Below are positions 35,501 to 44,871 of a DNA stretch of 64,000 bases, piece after piece; the stretch's first letter is position 1, and the number at the start of each line of letters is the position of its first letter. A program made the position numbers and the translations under genes. The DNA is from Candidatus Enterococcus huntleyi (lineage in GTDB: Bacteria > Bacillota > Bacilli > Lactobacillales > Enterococcaceae): assembly GCF_009933175.1 (NCBI RefSeq), contig NZ_MAEJ01000001.1:518238-582237 (forward strand), given 5' to 3'. The notes below the pieces were generated by a model, which saw nothing but the letters and a program-made list of their open reading frames with translations, was not told the origin of the DNA and searched no databases.

Positions 35501-36931
35501 ATGAAAAAGGTTTTAGTGGTAGACGATGAGCAGGCAATTCGTGAGGGCTTAACGTATTTGATTGATTGGGCGAGTTATGGGTATGAGATTATTGGGACAG
35601 CTAAAAATGGTAAAGAGGGATTGCAGTTGATTGGTGAGAAATCGCCGGATTTGGTAATTACAGATATTAAAATGCCTCAGTTAAATGGGCTGGATATGAT
35701 CAAAGAAGCGAAGAAGTTGGGTCATTCTGTACAGGCGATTGCTTTATCGGGTTATTCTGAGTTTGAGTATGCTAAAAAAGCGATTCAGCTGGACTTTTTT
35801 TCCTATTTGCTGAAACCAATTGATGAGGAAGAGTTAATTGATAGCTTAGAACGGCTGAATCAGCAAGAAGAATCCGTACATACGGTGAGTTTGCAGCATC
35901 AGTTGGTTAACAAATTATTTGGTAATGATGCAATACCATTGACTGGCTATCAGTGGGTTAATTGTTTGCGAACAAGGCAGCCGTTGGAAGAGAAAGTTCT
36001 GACGAAAATTAAAAAAATGCAGGTGGAGATTATTTCGTTGAGCCATTATGGTTATACCTATCAGGTGCTGCTTTGTACCCAGCCTGAGGCCCCTCAGACA
36101 ATTATTAAAAAATTGATGAAATCGGGTCAAGAAGTGATCGCGACAGGCTGGATTGAGGCCAATCAAAATCTTGGCGTGCTCTATTCAGAAATTAATTACC
36201 TGTCACGTTTAACGTTTCTGTTTCCCAATCAGTACATTTCACCGGGGCGTTTTTCGCGGGAGAAACCAACGGAGTATTCCCATCAAGAAGTTTTGCAGCA
36301 GTTGACGAAATCAGTGGTGACAGCGGAGCATTTGAAGGAAGCATTTGCCGATTATGCGACTTATTTTTATACGAAGTTACCGTTTGAGGAAGATTTGAAA
36401 TGGCAAATTAATCAGGATTATCATATGATTATTCGCCAAGTAAAAGCCCAAGCAACAGTGGATATTCAAGAGTTTACCGTGACTTTTAGCACAGAAATTT
36501 TTGAAGCAACGACTTTCGAAGAATTGTTGAAGCGCTTTACTAGTCAGCTGACCAGATTGTCGGCGATTGTGGCTGAGTCATTGAATAATATTGATATCAT
36601 CTCTGAAATTTTGCACTATGTGAATGGTAATTATATCGAGAATTTATCGCTAAAAACGATCGCTGAGAAATTTAACTACAATAGTGCCTATCTAGGTAAA
36701 AAATTCCGGCGTGAGACGGGTAAGAGTTTTGTGAATTATCTTGAGGGGATTCGGATGGAAAAAGCTGCGAGTCTGCTGACGACATCGAATCTAATGGTTT
36801 ACGAGATTTCAGAACAAGTGGGCTATAAAAATGTCGATTATTTTTATAAGAAATTCCGTCAATATTATAAAATCTCGCCGAATGAATATCGCAGTCAGGA
36901 TAAAGTTGAGCAGGACGCTACAGGTGAGTAA
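35501..36931 (+). CDS. YesN-type response regulator with AraC DNA-binding domain
   Basis: A 476-residue response regulator: receiver domain at residues 1 to ~120 with phospho-acceptor D55 in VITDIKMP and DDE at 8-10, a middle linker of about 240 residues, and two AraC-type helix-turn-helix motifs at the C-terminus (LKTIAEKFNYNSAYLGKKF, YEISEQVGYKNVDYFYKKF). YesN-type regulators pair with YesM-type kinases to switch on sugar ABC importers. GAGGGGG lies 5 bp before the ATG at 35501; another ATG is directly upstream at 35498. The matching kinase is not next to it but at 41273 on the other strand. Confidence 0.92.
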   Translation: MKKVLVVDDEQAIREGLTYLIDWASYGYEIIGTAKNGKEGLQLIGEKSPDLVITDIKMPQLNGLDMIKEAKKLGHSVQAIALSGYSEFEYAKKAIQLDFFSYLLKPIDEEELIDSLERLNQQEESVHTVSLQHQLVNKLFGNDAIPLTGYQWVNCLRTRQPLEEKVLTKIKKMQVEIISLSHYGYTYQVLLCTQPEAPQTIIKKLMKSGQEVIATGWIEANQNLGVLYSEINYLSRLTFLFPNQYISPGRFSREKPTEYSHQEVLQQLTKSVVTAEHLKEAFADYATYFYTKLPFEEDLKWQINQDYHMIIRQVKAQATVDIQEFTVTFSTEIFEATTFEELLKRFTSQLTRLSAIVAESLNNIDIISEILHYVNGNYIENLSLKTIAEKFNYNSAYLGKKFRRETGKSFVNYLEGIRMEKAASLLTTSNLMVYEISEQVGYKNVDYFYKKFRQYYKISPNEYRSQDKVEQDATGE

Positions 36932-36994
36932 ATCACTACTTTTGTAGGTATGAAACACTAATCTGCTCTGTATAAAAATTGCCGGGCTATTGGC

Positions 36995-37024
36995 TATAAT
37001 ATGGGTAGTATGATAACGTTTACT
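36995..37024 (+). promoter_or_regulatory. -10 box and cre site before the ROK kinase
   Basis: TATAAT at 36995-37000, with only a weak -35. TGATAACGTTTACT at 37011-37024 matches 13 of 14 cre positions and lies just downstream of the expected start, so CcpA would act as a roadblock. Confidence 0.65.
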
Positions 37025-37043
37025 TTTTGAAGGTGGGATTTAG

Positions 37044-37940
37044 ATGTTTTTATGTTTTGACGTGGGCGGAACATTTGTAAAGTATGGACGATTCGACCGC
37101 AACGGCCAGGAATTAGAAAAAGGCAAATTTAAAACGCTGCTCTCCTCGAAGGAGGCATTTATTGATTCTCTTGTGGATCAAATAAATATAGCGGACACAC
37201 AAAACCAACTACAAGGCATTGGCCTCAGTTTCCCCGGATTTGTAAATACTGAGACGGGTGAGGCAATTTTAGCCGGTGCTTTGACCGAGCTACATGGCGA
37301 AAATATTTATGATTTATTGAATGAACGATTGGCTAAAACTTATCCGATGGTCATCGAAAATGATGCCAATTGTGCGGCTTTAGCAGAAAACTTTGGCGGC
37401 AATGCGACACAGGTCTCCGATTTTGCACTTATTACGTTAGGTACTGGGATTGGTGGTGCAATTGTTGTCGATAACCAGATTTTGCACGGGCATAGCTATC
37501 GCACAGGAGAGTTAGGCATGATGGTGACTGATTATCATCACTCTGAGCATAAAACTTTGCATGAGCTTGCTTCAACATCAGCGCTTGTTACCAAGTACCG
37601 AGAATTAAAAGGAATTGACTCCGCGCAAGAAGTTTTAGGTGAGACAATTGTCTCAGAGCTTAGTGATGAGCGAGTCAAACAAATGGTCCAAGAATGGGCG
37701 CAATTTGTCGCGATTACGGTCTTTAATACCGTCGTTATGCTGAATCCTGAAAAGGTTTTGATTGGTGGCGGCATCAGTCAAAGCCAAGAAATTATTGCAC
37801 TTATTAATGAAGAATTACAGAAAAATCGTCATTGGCCAGATTTTGAAGTGCCCGTTGAGGCCTGTCATTTCTTCAATGACTCAGGTCTGATTGGGGCCTA
37901 TTATTTAATCAAACAGAAGGTTGAGGAGGAAATAAAATGA
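37044..37940 (+). CDS. bglK: ROK family kinase, BglK (beta-glucoside kinase) type
   Basis: A 298-residue ROK protein. CFDVGGTFVKYGRF is the phosphate loop, ENDANCAALAE holds the catalytic aspartate, and TLGTGIGGAIV and LIGGGISQS complete the ATP site. The zinc-binding CxCGxxGC motif of most ROK kinases is missing, as in BglK, an ATP-dependent kinase that makes cellobiose-6'-phosphate. It also resembles BglK in GFVNTETGEAILAGAL. GGTGGG precedes the ATG. The gene overlaps the GH31 start by 4 bases. BglK plus GH1 would handle cellobiose units; this is inference, and glucose or another hexose is an alternative substrate. Confidence 0.8.
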   Translation: MFLCFDVGGTFVKYGRFDRNGQELEKGKFKTLLSSKEAFIDSLVDQINIADTQNQLQGIGLSFPGFVNTETGEAILAGALTELHGENIYDLLNERLAKTYPMVIENDANCAALAENFGGNATQVSDFALITLGTGIGGAIVVDNQILHGHSYRTGELGMMVTDYHHSEHKTLHELASTSALVTKYRELKGIDSAQEVLGETIVSELSDERVKQMVQEWAQFVAITVFNTVVMLNPEKVLIGGGISQSQEIIALINEELQKNRHWPDFEVPVEACHFFNDSGLIGAYYLIKQKVEEEIK

Positions 37941-40201
37941 AATTCACTGATGGAGGCTGGCTTGTCAAAGAAGGATTTGACGTCAATTATGCCGTTCATG
38001 TTTATGACACAAGAAAACAGGATAATACCTTAATATTTTACATGCCATATAGCTACGTTGGCCATAAAGGCTTCACGTTAGATGGTGGTTTGATGACGAT
38101 GGAAGTCTCAACGCCGCATGCCGATGTGATTGGTGTGAAATTATATAATTACAAAGGGGTTCAACCGAAGACACCCGATTTCCATGTTGAAACGCAAGAA
38201 ATCCAGCCGGTTATTCAAACAGAAGGCGAAGTCTATCAGTTTGAGTCAGGTGATTTGCGTGTAGAAATTACCAAAGGCGAACAACTAAACACGCGCTTTT
38301 ATTACAAAGGTCAATTAATTACCCAAAGTATGCCCCGGAGTAAAGCCTTAGTTCATGATCCAAAAGGGCACGCGCATATTAGTGAACAGCTAAGTATGGA
38401 TGTCGGCGAAGCAATCTATGGCTTAGGCGAACGTTTTACGAATTTCGTGAAGAATGGTCAAACCGTCGATATTTGGAATGCCGATGGTGGCACGGGTACG
38501 GAACAGGCCTACAAAAATATTCCATTTTATGTCAGCAACAAAGGCTATGGCGTGTTCGTGAATTCACCGGATAAAGTTAGCTTTGAAGTTGGTAGTGAAA
38601 AAGTGTCTAAAGTTCAATTTAGTGTACCCGGTCAATCGATGGAGTACTTCATTATTGCCGGTGACACGATGAAAGACGTCTTGAAAAATTATACTGATTT
38701 AACAGGGAAACCATCGTTACCACCTGCTTGGTCATTTGGTTTATGGTTGAGTACGTCGTTCTTAACAGATTACGACGAAGCGACCGTTAACTCTTTTGTC
38801 GATGGTATGTTGGATCGTGATATTCCGTTGGAAGTCTTCCATTTTGACTGTCTATGGATGCGTGAATATGAGTGGTGTAACTTTACTTGGGATGAGCGGA
38901 CCTTCCCAGATCCAATCAATATGTTGCGTCGTTTGAAAGAGAAAGGCTTGAAGATTTGTGTCTGGATTAATCCCTACATCGGTCAGAAATCACCGTTGTT
39001 TGATGAAGGCATGGCGAAAGGTTATTTCTTAAAACGAGCGAACGGCGATGTGTGGCAATGGGATAAATGGCAAGCCGGAATGGCGATTGTCGACTTTACT
39101 AATCCTGAAGCGACGGCTTGGTACCAAGGCAAATTGCGAGAGTTAATCGCGATGGGCGTTGACTGCTTTAAGACGGACTTTGGTGAACGAATTCCAGTGG
39201 ATGCAGTCTATGCAGATGGTTCTGATCCTGAGAAAATGCATAACTATTATGCCTACTTATATAACAAAATTGTCTATGATTTAATAGTCGAAGAAAAAGG
39301 CAAAGAAGAAGCGATTCTATTTGCTCGCTCGGCGTCTGTCGGCTCACAAACTTTACCTGTTCATTGGGGCGGCGATAGCACGTCAGATTATCCATCAATG
39401 GCAGAAACATTACGCGCTGGCTTGTCCTTTGGTTTAGGTGGTTTCGGTTATTGGAGTCATGATATTTCTGGCTTTGAAGCGGGCGCAACACCTGACTTGT
39501 ATAAACGTTGGACGCAATTTGGTTTGTTGTCTTCTCACAGTCGTTACCACGGCAGCTGGGAATACAAAGTGCCATGGATTTATGGCGAAGAAGCAGTCGA
39601 TGTGGCGCGCTACTTTACCAAATTAAAATTACGCTTAATGCCTTATTTACAAGCACAATCAGTAAAAACATCAGAAGTTGGCTTGCCAATGATGCGTGCG
39701 ATGGTCTTAGAATTCACAGATGATATCGCAACGCACCAATTAGACCAACAATATATGTTTGGCGATGATTTATTAGTCGCACCAGTCTTCAATGATGCTG
39801 GACAAGTGAAATTCTACGTGCCAAACACGAAAGGTATCTGGACAGATCACTTAACCGGTAAACGTTACGCAGGCGGACAATGGTACCAAGAAACCGTCGA
39901 TTATTTCCACTTATCATTATTAGCTAGACCAAACGCGATTATTATCGAAGGGAACACCGATAATCAAGCAGTCTATGACTATACAGAAGCACCAACAATC
40001 CATGTCTATGAGCTAGACACAGATGCAACAGCATCAGCACTTGTTTACAATGAACACGGCGAAAAAGTTGGCGCAGTCTCAGCTAAACACGTTGACGGAA
40101 AAGTCAAAGTGACGTTGGAAGGGATTAAAGAAGCAACCGTCGTTCTGCATGGCGAAGAAACCAAAGAAGTAGCCGCAAAAGAAGGCGTGACAAGTATTTA
40201 A
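37937..40201 (+). CDS. yicI: GH31 alpha-xylosidase (YicI type)
   Basis: A 754-residue GH31 enzyme. The catalytic nucleophile D414 is in FKTDFGE and the acid/base D480 in HWGGDSTSDY. These match the spacing of D416 and D482 in Escherichia coli YicI, an alpha-xylosidase that removes alpha-1,6-xylose from isoprimeverose and xyloglucan fragments. The FHFDCLWMREYEW segment of alpha-xylosidases is present. It has no signal peptide, so it acts in the cytoplasm on imported oligosaccharides. The start overlaps the ROK kinase, so the two genes are coupled. A strong terminator follows. Confidence 0.9.
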   Translation: MKFTDGGWLVKEGFDVNYAVHVYDTRKQDNTLIFYMPYSYVGHKGFTLDGGLMTMEVSTPHADVIGVKLYNYKGVQPKTPDFHVETQEIQPVIQTEGEVYQFESGDLRVEITKGEQLNTRFYYKGQLITQSMPRSKALVHDPKGHAHISEQLSMDVGEAIYGLGERFTNFVKNGQTVDIWNADGGTGTEQAYKNIPFYVSNKGYGVFVNSPDKVSFEVGSEKVSKVQFSVPGQSMEYFIIAGDTMKDVLKNYTDLTGKPSLPPAWSFGLWLSTSFLTDYDEATVNSFVDGMLDRDIPLEVFHFDCLWMREYEWCNFTWDERTFPDPINMLRRLKEKGLKICVWINPYIGQKSPLFDEGMAKGYFLKRANGDVWQWDKWQAGMAIVDFTNPEATAWYQGKLRELIAMGVDCFKTDFGERIPVDAVYADGSDPEKMHNYYAYLYNKIVYDLIVEEKGKEEAILFARSASVGSQTLPVHWGGDSTSDYPSMAETLRAGLSFGLGGFGYWSHDISGFEAGATPDLYKRWTQFGLLSSHSRYHGSWEYKVPWIYGEEAVDVARYFTKLKLRLMPYLQAQSVKTSEVGLPMMRAMVLEFTDDIATHQLDQQYMFGDDLLVAPVFNDAGQVKFYVPNTKGIWTDHLTGKRYAGGQWYQETVDYFHLSLLARPNAIIIEGNTDNQAVYDYTEAPTIHVYELDTDATASALVYNEHGEKVGAVSAKHVDGKVKVTLEGIKEATVVLHGEETKEVAAKEGVTSI

Positions 40202-40218
40202 TTGAGTTAATAATAAAC

Positions 40219-40275
40219 GAACCGCCCACGAATAGTTAGAGATGATCTCTAGCTGTCGGGGCGGTTCTTTTTTTA
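40219..40275 (+). terminator. Terminator after GH31
   Basis: GAACCGCCC pairs with GGGCGGTTC, with inner TAGAGAT/ATCTCTA, then seven T residues. Confidence 0.92.
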
Positions 40276-40460
40276 AGAAAGCATAAGTCTTGAGAGTATT
40301 TGGGAACTCTTTTGAATTGGCTCTCTAGTACTTTTTACTGCTCCAAAATACTGTGCCGCATCCGGGATTCCTTCCATCAAGCTATTCGCAGTCTAGTCGC
40401 AAGCAGCATAACAAAGAAGGTTAATCTCATTGTTAGCTTAGCTAGCTTATTGTAAGGCAG

Positions 40461-40660
40461 GTGATTTTCAATTTCTGTCCATCAAGCTGCGCATATCATT
40501 TCACTAGTGCTAAGGTACGGAAGCGAAATGTTCCATTTCACAGATATCGCACTGCGTTTACCATTCTACTTCTTGAAAACTTGGCAAGTGGGGTTGGAAA
40601 AATAACAAATCCTTTTTCAATATTTTTTAATATAGTGTTGCGAGCTAAGTGTTTCTGAGT
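40461..40660. repeat. Divergent copy of the 52.4-kb palindromic repeat
   Basis: The segment GCTAAGGTACGGAAG, an AATGTTCCATTT hairpin core and TACCATTCTACTT follow the same order as in the three tandem copies at 52432-52840, and GCGAGCTAAGTGTT near 40640 matches the upstream part of the middle copy. Diverged but recognisable. Confidence 0.6.
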
Positions 40661-40818
40661 TTTTTTCCACTAGTGCCTATTCGCACTCTTTTTTGAGAAT
40701 TTTAGTAAAGTATCAAATTGCAAGAATCCCTTGTCCAAAAGGTTTTACCTTTAGAATCATCTATTTGTCCTCCGTTTTCAGGGTAAAAGTTGTGCGAATG
40801 AAGACTAGTGGTAAAAAA
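40661..40818. repeat. Long-inverted-repeat element, copy 1
   Basis: The ends are inverted: TTTTTTCCACTAGT and TATTCGCAC on the left match GTGCGAAT and ACTAGTGGTAAAAAA on the right. About 155 bp long, no reading frame. The interior shares ATCAAATTGCAAGAATCCCT with copy 2. Confidence 0.75.
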
Positions 40819-40980
40819 CTAGCTATTTATTAGGTGTTAAACTATAGAATTAAAAATCATAAGAGTGACAGAAGGTAGAAAACCTCAATTCTATGGGCTC
40901 TTACTATAAAAATCATCTGCAATCGAATGTATATACAGCTTTGATTCAAATTTTTTATCTATAGAATAGAGATTTCAGTG

Positions 40981-41137
40981 CTTTCCCTCACTAGTGTCTA
41001 TTCGCACTGTTTTTAAGCTTTTTATAGAGCATCAAATTATAAGAATCCCTTGTCTAGTAGGTTTCTTCTTCAAAATCATCTTTTTACTGCGAGATTTATC
41101 TTAAAAGTTGTGCGAATGAGGGATAGTATTAAAAAAA
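40981..41137. repeat. Long-inverted-repeat element, copy 2
   Basis: Left end CACTAGTGTCTATTCGCAC and right end AAAAGTTGTGCGAATGA agree with copy 1, and the interior ATCAAATTATAAGAATCCCT lines up with it. Two direct copies separated by about 160 bp. The rest of 40276-41225 holds no gene. Confidence 0.75.
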
Positions 41138-41225
41138 TCAATATTCTCTGATGCTTTTCCACCTTTATTCTTTTTTAAATAACGGATTGAGATTTAATCG
41201 GCAAAAATATTATCGATTGAATAGT

Positions 41226-41256
41226 AGAAGCCCCGGCATATTGCCGAGGCTTCTTT
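41226..41256. terminator. Hairpin downstream of the YesM gene
   Basis: AGAAGCCCCGGC pairs with GCCGAGGCTTCT (one G-U or mismatch), loop of five. TTTT follows on the plus strand; on the minus strand, where the YesM transcript runs, no T-run follows. Probably ends the minus-strand transcript anyway. Confidence 0.6.
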
Positions 41257-41272
41257 TAATGAATTCGATTGG

Positions 41273-43045
41273 TTAGTACGTGGTCAAGCTATTGATAATA
41301 ATTTGGACTTTGGTGCCGTGCATTTCTTGGCTGCGAATGCTGAGGCCATAATCGTCGCCGTAGAACATTTTAATCCGGTTGCTGACGTTGCGTAAGCCGA
41401 TATGCTTGGTGACGTCCAAATCATTTTGGGCGATTTGTTCGCGAATTAAATCTAGATGCGCGGGGGAGATCCCGATACCGTTATCTTCGACTTCAATAAT
41501 TAGTTTTTGTCCTTGTTTATCGATAGTGAGTGTCACTAGTCCGTTTTCCTCGATGCCTTCTAAGCCGTGAGCGATGGCATTTTCCACGAGGGGTTGAATA
41601 AGTAAAGGTAAGAGTTCGATTTGTTCGGGATCAATTGTGTCGGCAATGGTCATTTCGAAGTTGACTCGATCGCCGAAACGCATTTTTTGAATGTCCGTAT
41701 AGACCTTGACGGTTTCGATTTCTTCGGCTAGCGTGGTGATTTTCTTGCCTTGATAATCCAAAGTAAAGCGCATCGATTTTGATAAAAGCTTAACAGATTG
41801 CGCGACTTCTGGATTGCCATTTTTAAGAGCGGTCATCCGAATGGTTTCTAACGTATTAAATAGAAAATGCGGATTAATTTGGCCAGCTAACAGTCGGAAT
41901 TCCATTTGTTGCTGTTGATTCAAGAGTTCTTTTTCTGAGAGTTGTCCTTGGAATATTTGTTCTTCCTTTTGTTTAATTCGCTGGGTAATCGTATGGAAAT
42001 CTAGAGAAATTTTAGAAATCTCATCGGCGCCATCGATTTGTTTGAAGAAGTCATAATCTTCGATTGATGCGTGGTAGACGGCGGTTTGTAAATTTTTAAT
42101 CCGACTGGAAAAGAAATTGGCAAAGATAATCATAACGAGTGAGGTCATCAGTAGGACAACAATCAAGATACTGATCCAACGAATAACGTTTGATCTGAGA
42201 TTTTTGTAGGCACTGTAATCAACGGAATAGATGACGACATGGTCTTGATCATTGGCTAAATCTAAAGTGTTGATGGCTACTAAGGCATCTTTAGTTTTAT
42301 TGTTGGACTGAAAAGTTTCTTGCTCGTCTAAATGGTTCTCTATTGGAAAACTTACCTCTTCACCAGCTTGTTGAATGGTATCACTATAAAGTAGTTTTTG
42401 ATTATTAAGCTGAATTTCTGTGTAATAGCTAGAATTGGTTATACGATTTTTCAAATAATTGTAATCCACTTCCATTTTCAGCACGGATTTGTATTCAGAT
42501 AAAGGTAATGGTAGTGGCATATACAAGGTTAATTTAGGAATGGCATCTTCTATCTCGATGGTCCAGAACTCATTAGGTTGACTAGTCGCTTGTTTAAACC
42601 AAGTAGTGGACTGAATTGCAGGAGTTGCATAGGAAAAGCTTTTGTATTCTGTTAAGGTTTTATTTGTTGAATAAATTGTGAGGTTATAGATTGAAGTTTC
42701 TTGTTTGTGTAGACGATTCAGATAAGTATATTGATTTTCTGCTAGTAGCGCTTCATCTTCAGTAGTGTAAACTGCTGAAAGGATGTTCCGCAATTCATAA
42801 TCAGTTGACATATAACCAGCAATTCTTTTAAAGGAATTTGTTGTATCAAAGACTATCGATTTTACACGGCGAGCATTGGCTGCTGCCAGACCTTTGTAGT
42901 TTTCAGTGAGCTGCTGTGTTGAGTCTGTTGTCAAAATGAGTCCAATGGCCAAGGTTGACAAGAGAACTAGGGGAACAAAGATAATAAATAATTGCTGACG
43001 AATCGGGTAACGATTGATTTTATTAAGAAATAATCGGAAATTCAT
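41273..43045 (-). CDS. YesM-type sensor histidine kinase
   Basis: A 590-residue sensor kinase: membrane helix (about residues 17-37), extracellular sensor of about 240 residues (Cache-like), second membrane helix (about 280-305), HAMP, then the His_kinase domain with the phospho-histidine in INPHFLFNTLETIRM and HATPase_c with ENAIAHGLEG and VEDNGIGI. YesM kinases sense sugars outside the cell and act on YesN regulators. The frame opens with a GTG at 43054, but AGGGTG 6 bp before the ATG at 43045 fixes the start. It follows the DUF624 gene by 15 bp. Its most likely partner is the regulator at 35501. Confidence 0.92.
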   Translation of the reverse strand: MNFRLFLNKINRYPIRQQLFIIFVPLVLLSTLAIGLILTTDSTQQLTENYKGLAAANARRVKSIVFDTTNSFKRIAGYMSTDYELRNILSAVYTTEDEALLAENQYTYLNRLHKQETSIYNLTIYSTNKTLTEYKSFSYATPAIQSTTWFKQATSQPNEFWTIEIEDAIPKLTLYMPLPLPLSEYKSVLKMEVDYNYLKNRITNSSYYTEIQLNNQKLLYSDTIQQAGEEVSFPIENHLDEQETFQSNNKTKDALVAINTLDLANDQDHVVIYSVDYSAYKNLRSNVIRWISILIVVLLMTSLVMIIFANFFSSRIKNLQTAVYHASIEDYDFFKQIDGADEISKISLDFHTITQRIKQKEEQIFQGQLSEKELLNQQQQMEFRLLAGQINPHFLFNTLETIRMTALKNGNPEVAQSVKLLSKSMRFTLDYQGKKITTLAEEIETVKVYTDIQKMRFGDRVNFEMTIADTIDPEQIELLPLLIQPLVENAIAHGLEGIEENGLVTLTIDKQGQKLIIEVEDNGIGISPAHLDLIREQIAQNDLDVTKHIGLRNVSNRIKMFYGDDYGLSIRSQEMHGTKVQIIINSLTTY

Positions 43046-43060
43046 GGCATTCACCCTAAT

Positions 43061-43660
43061 CTAGTATTGTTTATAGATAGAAAGAAATAAAAATGAGCAG
43101 CAGTACGCGGCAAATGAAAAGCCAAAAACAAATAACAAGATCTTCATGCCCGGCATTAAGACAAGTAAGCAAAAAATGGTCAGTGGCAATAAGAGTACGC
43201 CTATCACTTTAACAGGATTGTCAAAAGGAAGCAATAAAGCATTCTTCAATGTTTGTTTTAACCCATTATCGAAACGACCAACTAAAGAGAAGCTAATCAG
43301 TAGGGCCAATAAGAAATAGCCGGCGATAAAGAGGGCAGCCAAACCAACGATACTAGTCAAAATGGTTTTAAAGGCAAACCAGAAAATACTACTAAAGAAT
43401 AAAAAGAGAATCGGCATACCTAGACTAAAATAGACAGCTGTGGCACGGCGCCAATTTTCTTTAAAGTAGCTGAAATAATCTTTAATTAGGTAAGCATCTT
43501 GATGTTCTGCATATTTAGTCGTCACAGCCAGTAGTGCTGTGGTAGCAGCCCCAATCGTCACGATGGGTAAGCAGGTGAGGATAAAAATGACATTTAATAG
43601 AACGAATTGAATAAAAAGAGTCACATTTTGATGGAATGAACTATCCATGTTGAATTTCAT
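43061..43660 (-). CDS. YesL-like DUF624 membrane protein
   Basis: A 199-residue membrane protein with five or six hydrophobic segments, of the YesL/DUF624 family. Such genes are regularly next to yesMN-type systems and sugar ABC importers, but their biochemical role is not known. GGAGGT lies 8 bp before the ATG. It is the first gene of the minus-strand operon with the YesM kinase and is divergent from the ABC importer. Confidence 0.88.
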   Translation of the reverse strand: MKFNMDSSFHQNVTLFIQFVLLNVIFILTCLPIVTIGAATTALLAVTTKYAEHQDAYLIKDYFSYFKENWRRATAVYFSLGMPILFLFFSSIFWFAFKTILTSIVGLAALFIAGYFLLALLISFSLVGRFDNGLKQTLKNALLLPFDNPVKVIGVLLLPLTIFCLLVLMPGMKILLFVFGFSFAAYCCSFLFLSIYKQY

Positions 43661-43715
43661 ATAAAGAACCTCCGATTGTTTTGATGTCTCTATTTTACAT
43701 GAGTTTCGCTTGTTG

Positions 43716-43729
43716 TGAAAGCGGCTGCA
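43716..43729. promoter_or_regulatory. cre-like site in the yesL/ABC divergent region
   Basis: TGAAAGCGGCTGCA matches 12 of 14 cre positions. Lies about 55 bp upstream of the DUF624 gene. Confidence 0.45.
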
Positions 43730-43864
43730 AAATTGGTCATGAGCTTAGGAAGCTCGATTTATCAAGGTTTTATTTGATTATGTAGGCAAATGACTAAAAA
43801 AGATGTCTAGTTTTTACTGCATGGAGATACGTTTTTTCATAGTTTCAAAAAAGAAATCAGATGC

Positions 43865-43892
43865 TATGATTACAAATGTAAAAGCGGTTACA
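43865..43892 (+). promoter_or_regulatory. -10 box and cre site of the ABC importer operon
   Basis: TATGAT at 43865-43870 with a weak -35. TAAAAGCGGTTACA at 43879-43892 matches 13 of 14 cre positions and overlaps the expected start site. Confidence 0.6.
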
Positions 43893-43912
43893 AATTAAAA
43901 AGGGGTGAAATA

Positions 43913-44854
43913 ATGGAAATTAAACAGAGCAAAGGAGAGAAATCTGCAAAGCGGAGTCGCCGAGATGGTAAAATCATGTTTCTTTGTATCGTACCATTCC
44001 TGATTCTAGTCTTCTTATTCTCTTACTTCCCATTACATGGTTGGATTTATGCGTTATATGATTATAAGCCAGCCTTAGGGTTATCAGGTAGTGAATTTGT
44101 TGGTCTGAAATGGTTTACGGTACTGGTCTCCAGTCAAACTCAATTGAATCAAATTATTCAAGTAATGAAGAATACATTTGCTATGAGTTTTCTAGGGATT
44201 GCAACATCAATACTACCTGTGTTTTTTGCAATTTTATTAAATGAGATCAAATGTAAATGGTTTAAAAATCTTGTTCAAACATTGACTACTTTACCAAACT
44301 TTATTAGTTGGGTGTTGATTTATACAATCGCCTTTAGCCTATTTTCTTCAGCAGGTTTAATTAACACTTTACTACAAGAAAATGGTTTGATTTCAGAAGC
44401 GATTAAGTTCTTAGATAGCGACAATCATACATGGTTGATGATGTGTCTATGGAATATCTGGAAAAGTCTTGGCTGGGGAGCGATTATGTATCTCGCAGCG
44501 ATTGCTGGTGTTGATCCAGAGCTATATGAATCAGCAAGAATTGATGGCGCAAATCGTTTCCATCTAATGCGTTATATTACTTTTCCAGCATTAATGCCAA
44601 CATACTTAGTTATGTTGATGCTTTCGATTGCCAATCTATTAAACAATGGGATGGATCAATACTTTGTTTTTCAAAATGCTTTTAACAAAGAACATATACA
44701 AGTCTTGGATTTATATGTGTATAACATCGGAATGGGTGGCAATAGCCTATCTTTAGCAACCGTTCTAAGTATGTTGAAGAGTTTAATTAGCGTTGCGTTA
44801 CTCGCTACCGTAAACTTTGCTTCGAAAAAAATTAGAGGAAGCTCTATTATTTAA
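43913..44854 (+). CDS. Sugar ABC transporter permease, LplB type
   Basis: A 313-residue inner-membrane permease with six membrane segments. The ATPase-contact EAA loop reads LYESARIDGANRFHLMRYIT near residue 205. The family (LplB/YteP) imports oligosaccharides such as pectin or hemicellulose fragments. AGGGGTGA precedes the ATG. First gene of the operon permease-permease-binding protein-GH42. No ATPase gene is in the operon, so a shared MsmX-type ATPase encoded elsewhere is expected. Confidence 0.92.
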   Translation: MEIKQSKGEKSAKRSRRDGKIMFLCIVPFLILVFLFSYFPLHGWIYALYDYKPALGLSGSEFVGLKWFTVLVSSQTQLNQIIQVMKNTFAMSFLGIATSILPVFFAILLNEIKCKWFKNLVQTLTTLPNFISWVLIYTIAFSLFSSAGLINTLLQENGLISEAIKFLDSDNHTWLMMCLWNIWKSLGWGAIMYLAAIAGVDPELYESARIDGANRFHLMRYITFPALMPTYLVMLMLSIANLLNNGMDQYFVFQNAFNKEHIQVLDLYVYNIGMGGNSLSLATVLSMLKSLISVALLATVNFASKKIRGSSII

Positions 44855-44871
44855 GAGAGGAGAAAGAGAAG

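Noticed and set aside
39168-39575. 135-codon minus-strand frame inside GH31
   Set aside because: It is a shadow of the well-supported GH31 gene, without domain or ribosome binding site.
40461-40658. 65-codon reading frame downstream of GH31
   Set aside because: It lies over a repeat-derived region, has no ribosome binding site and no family features.
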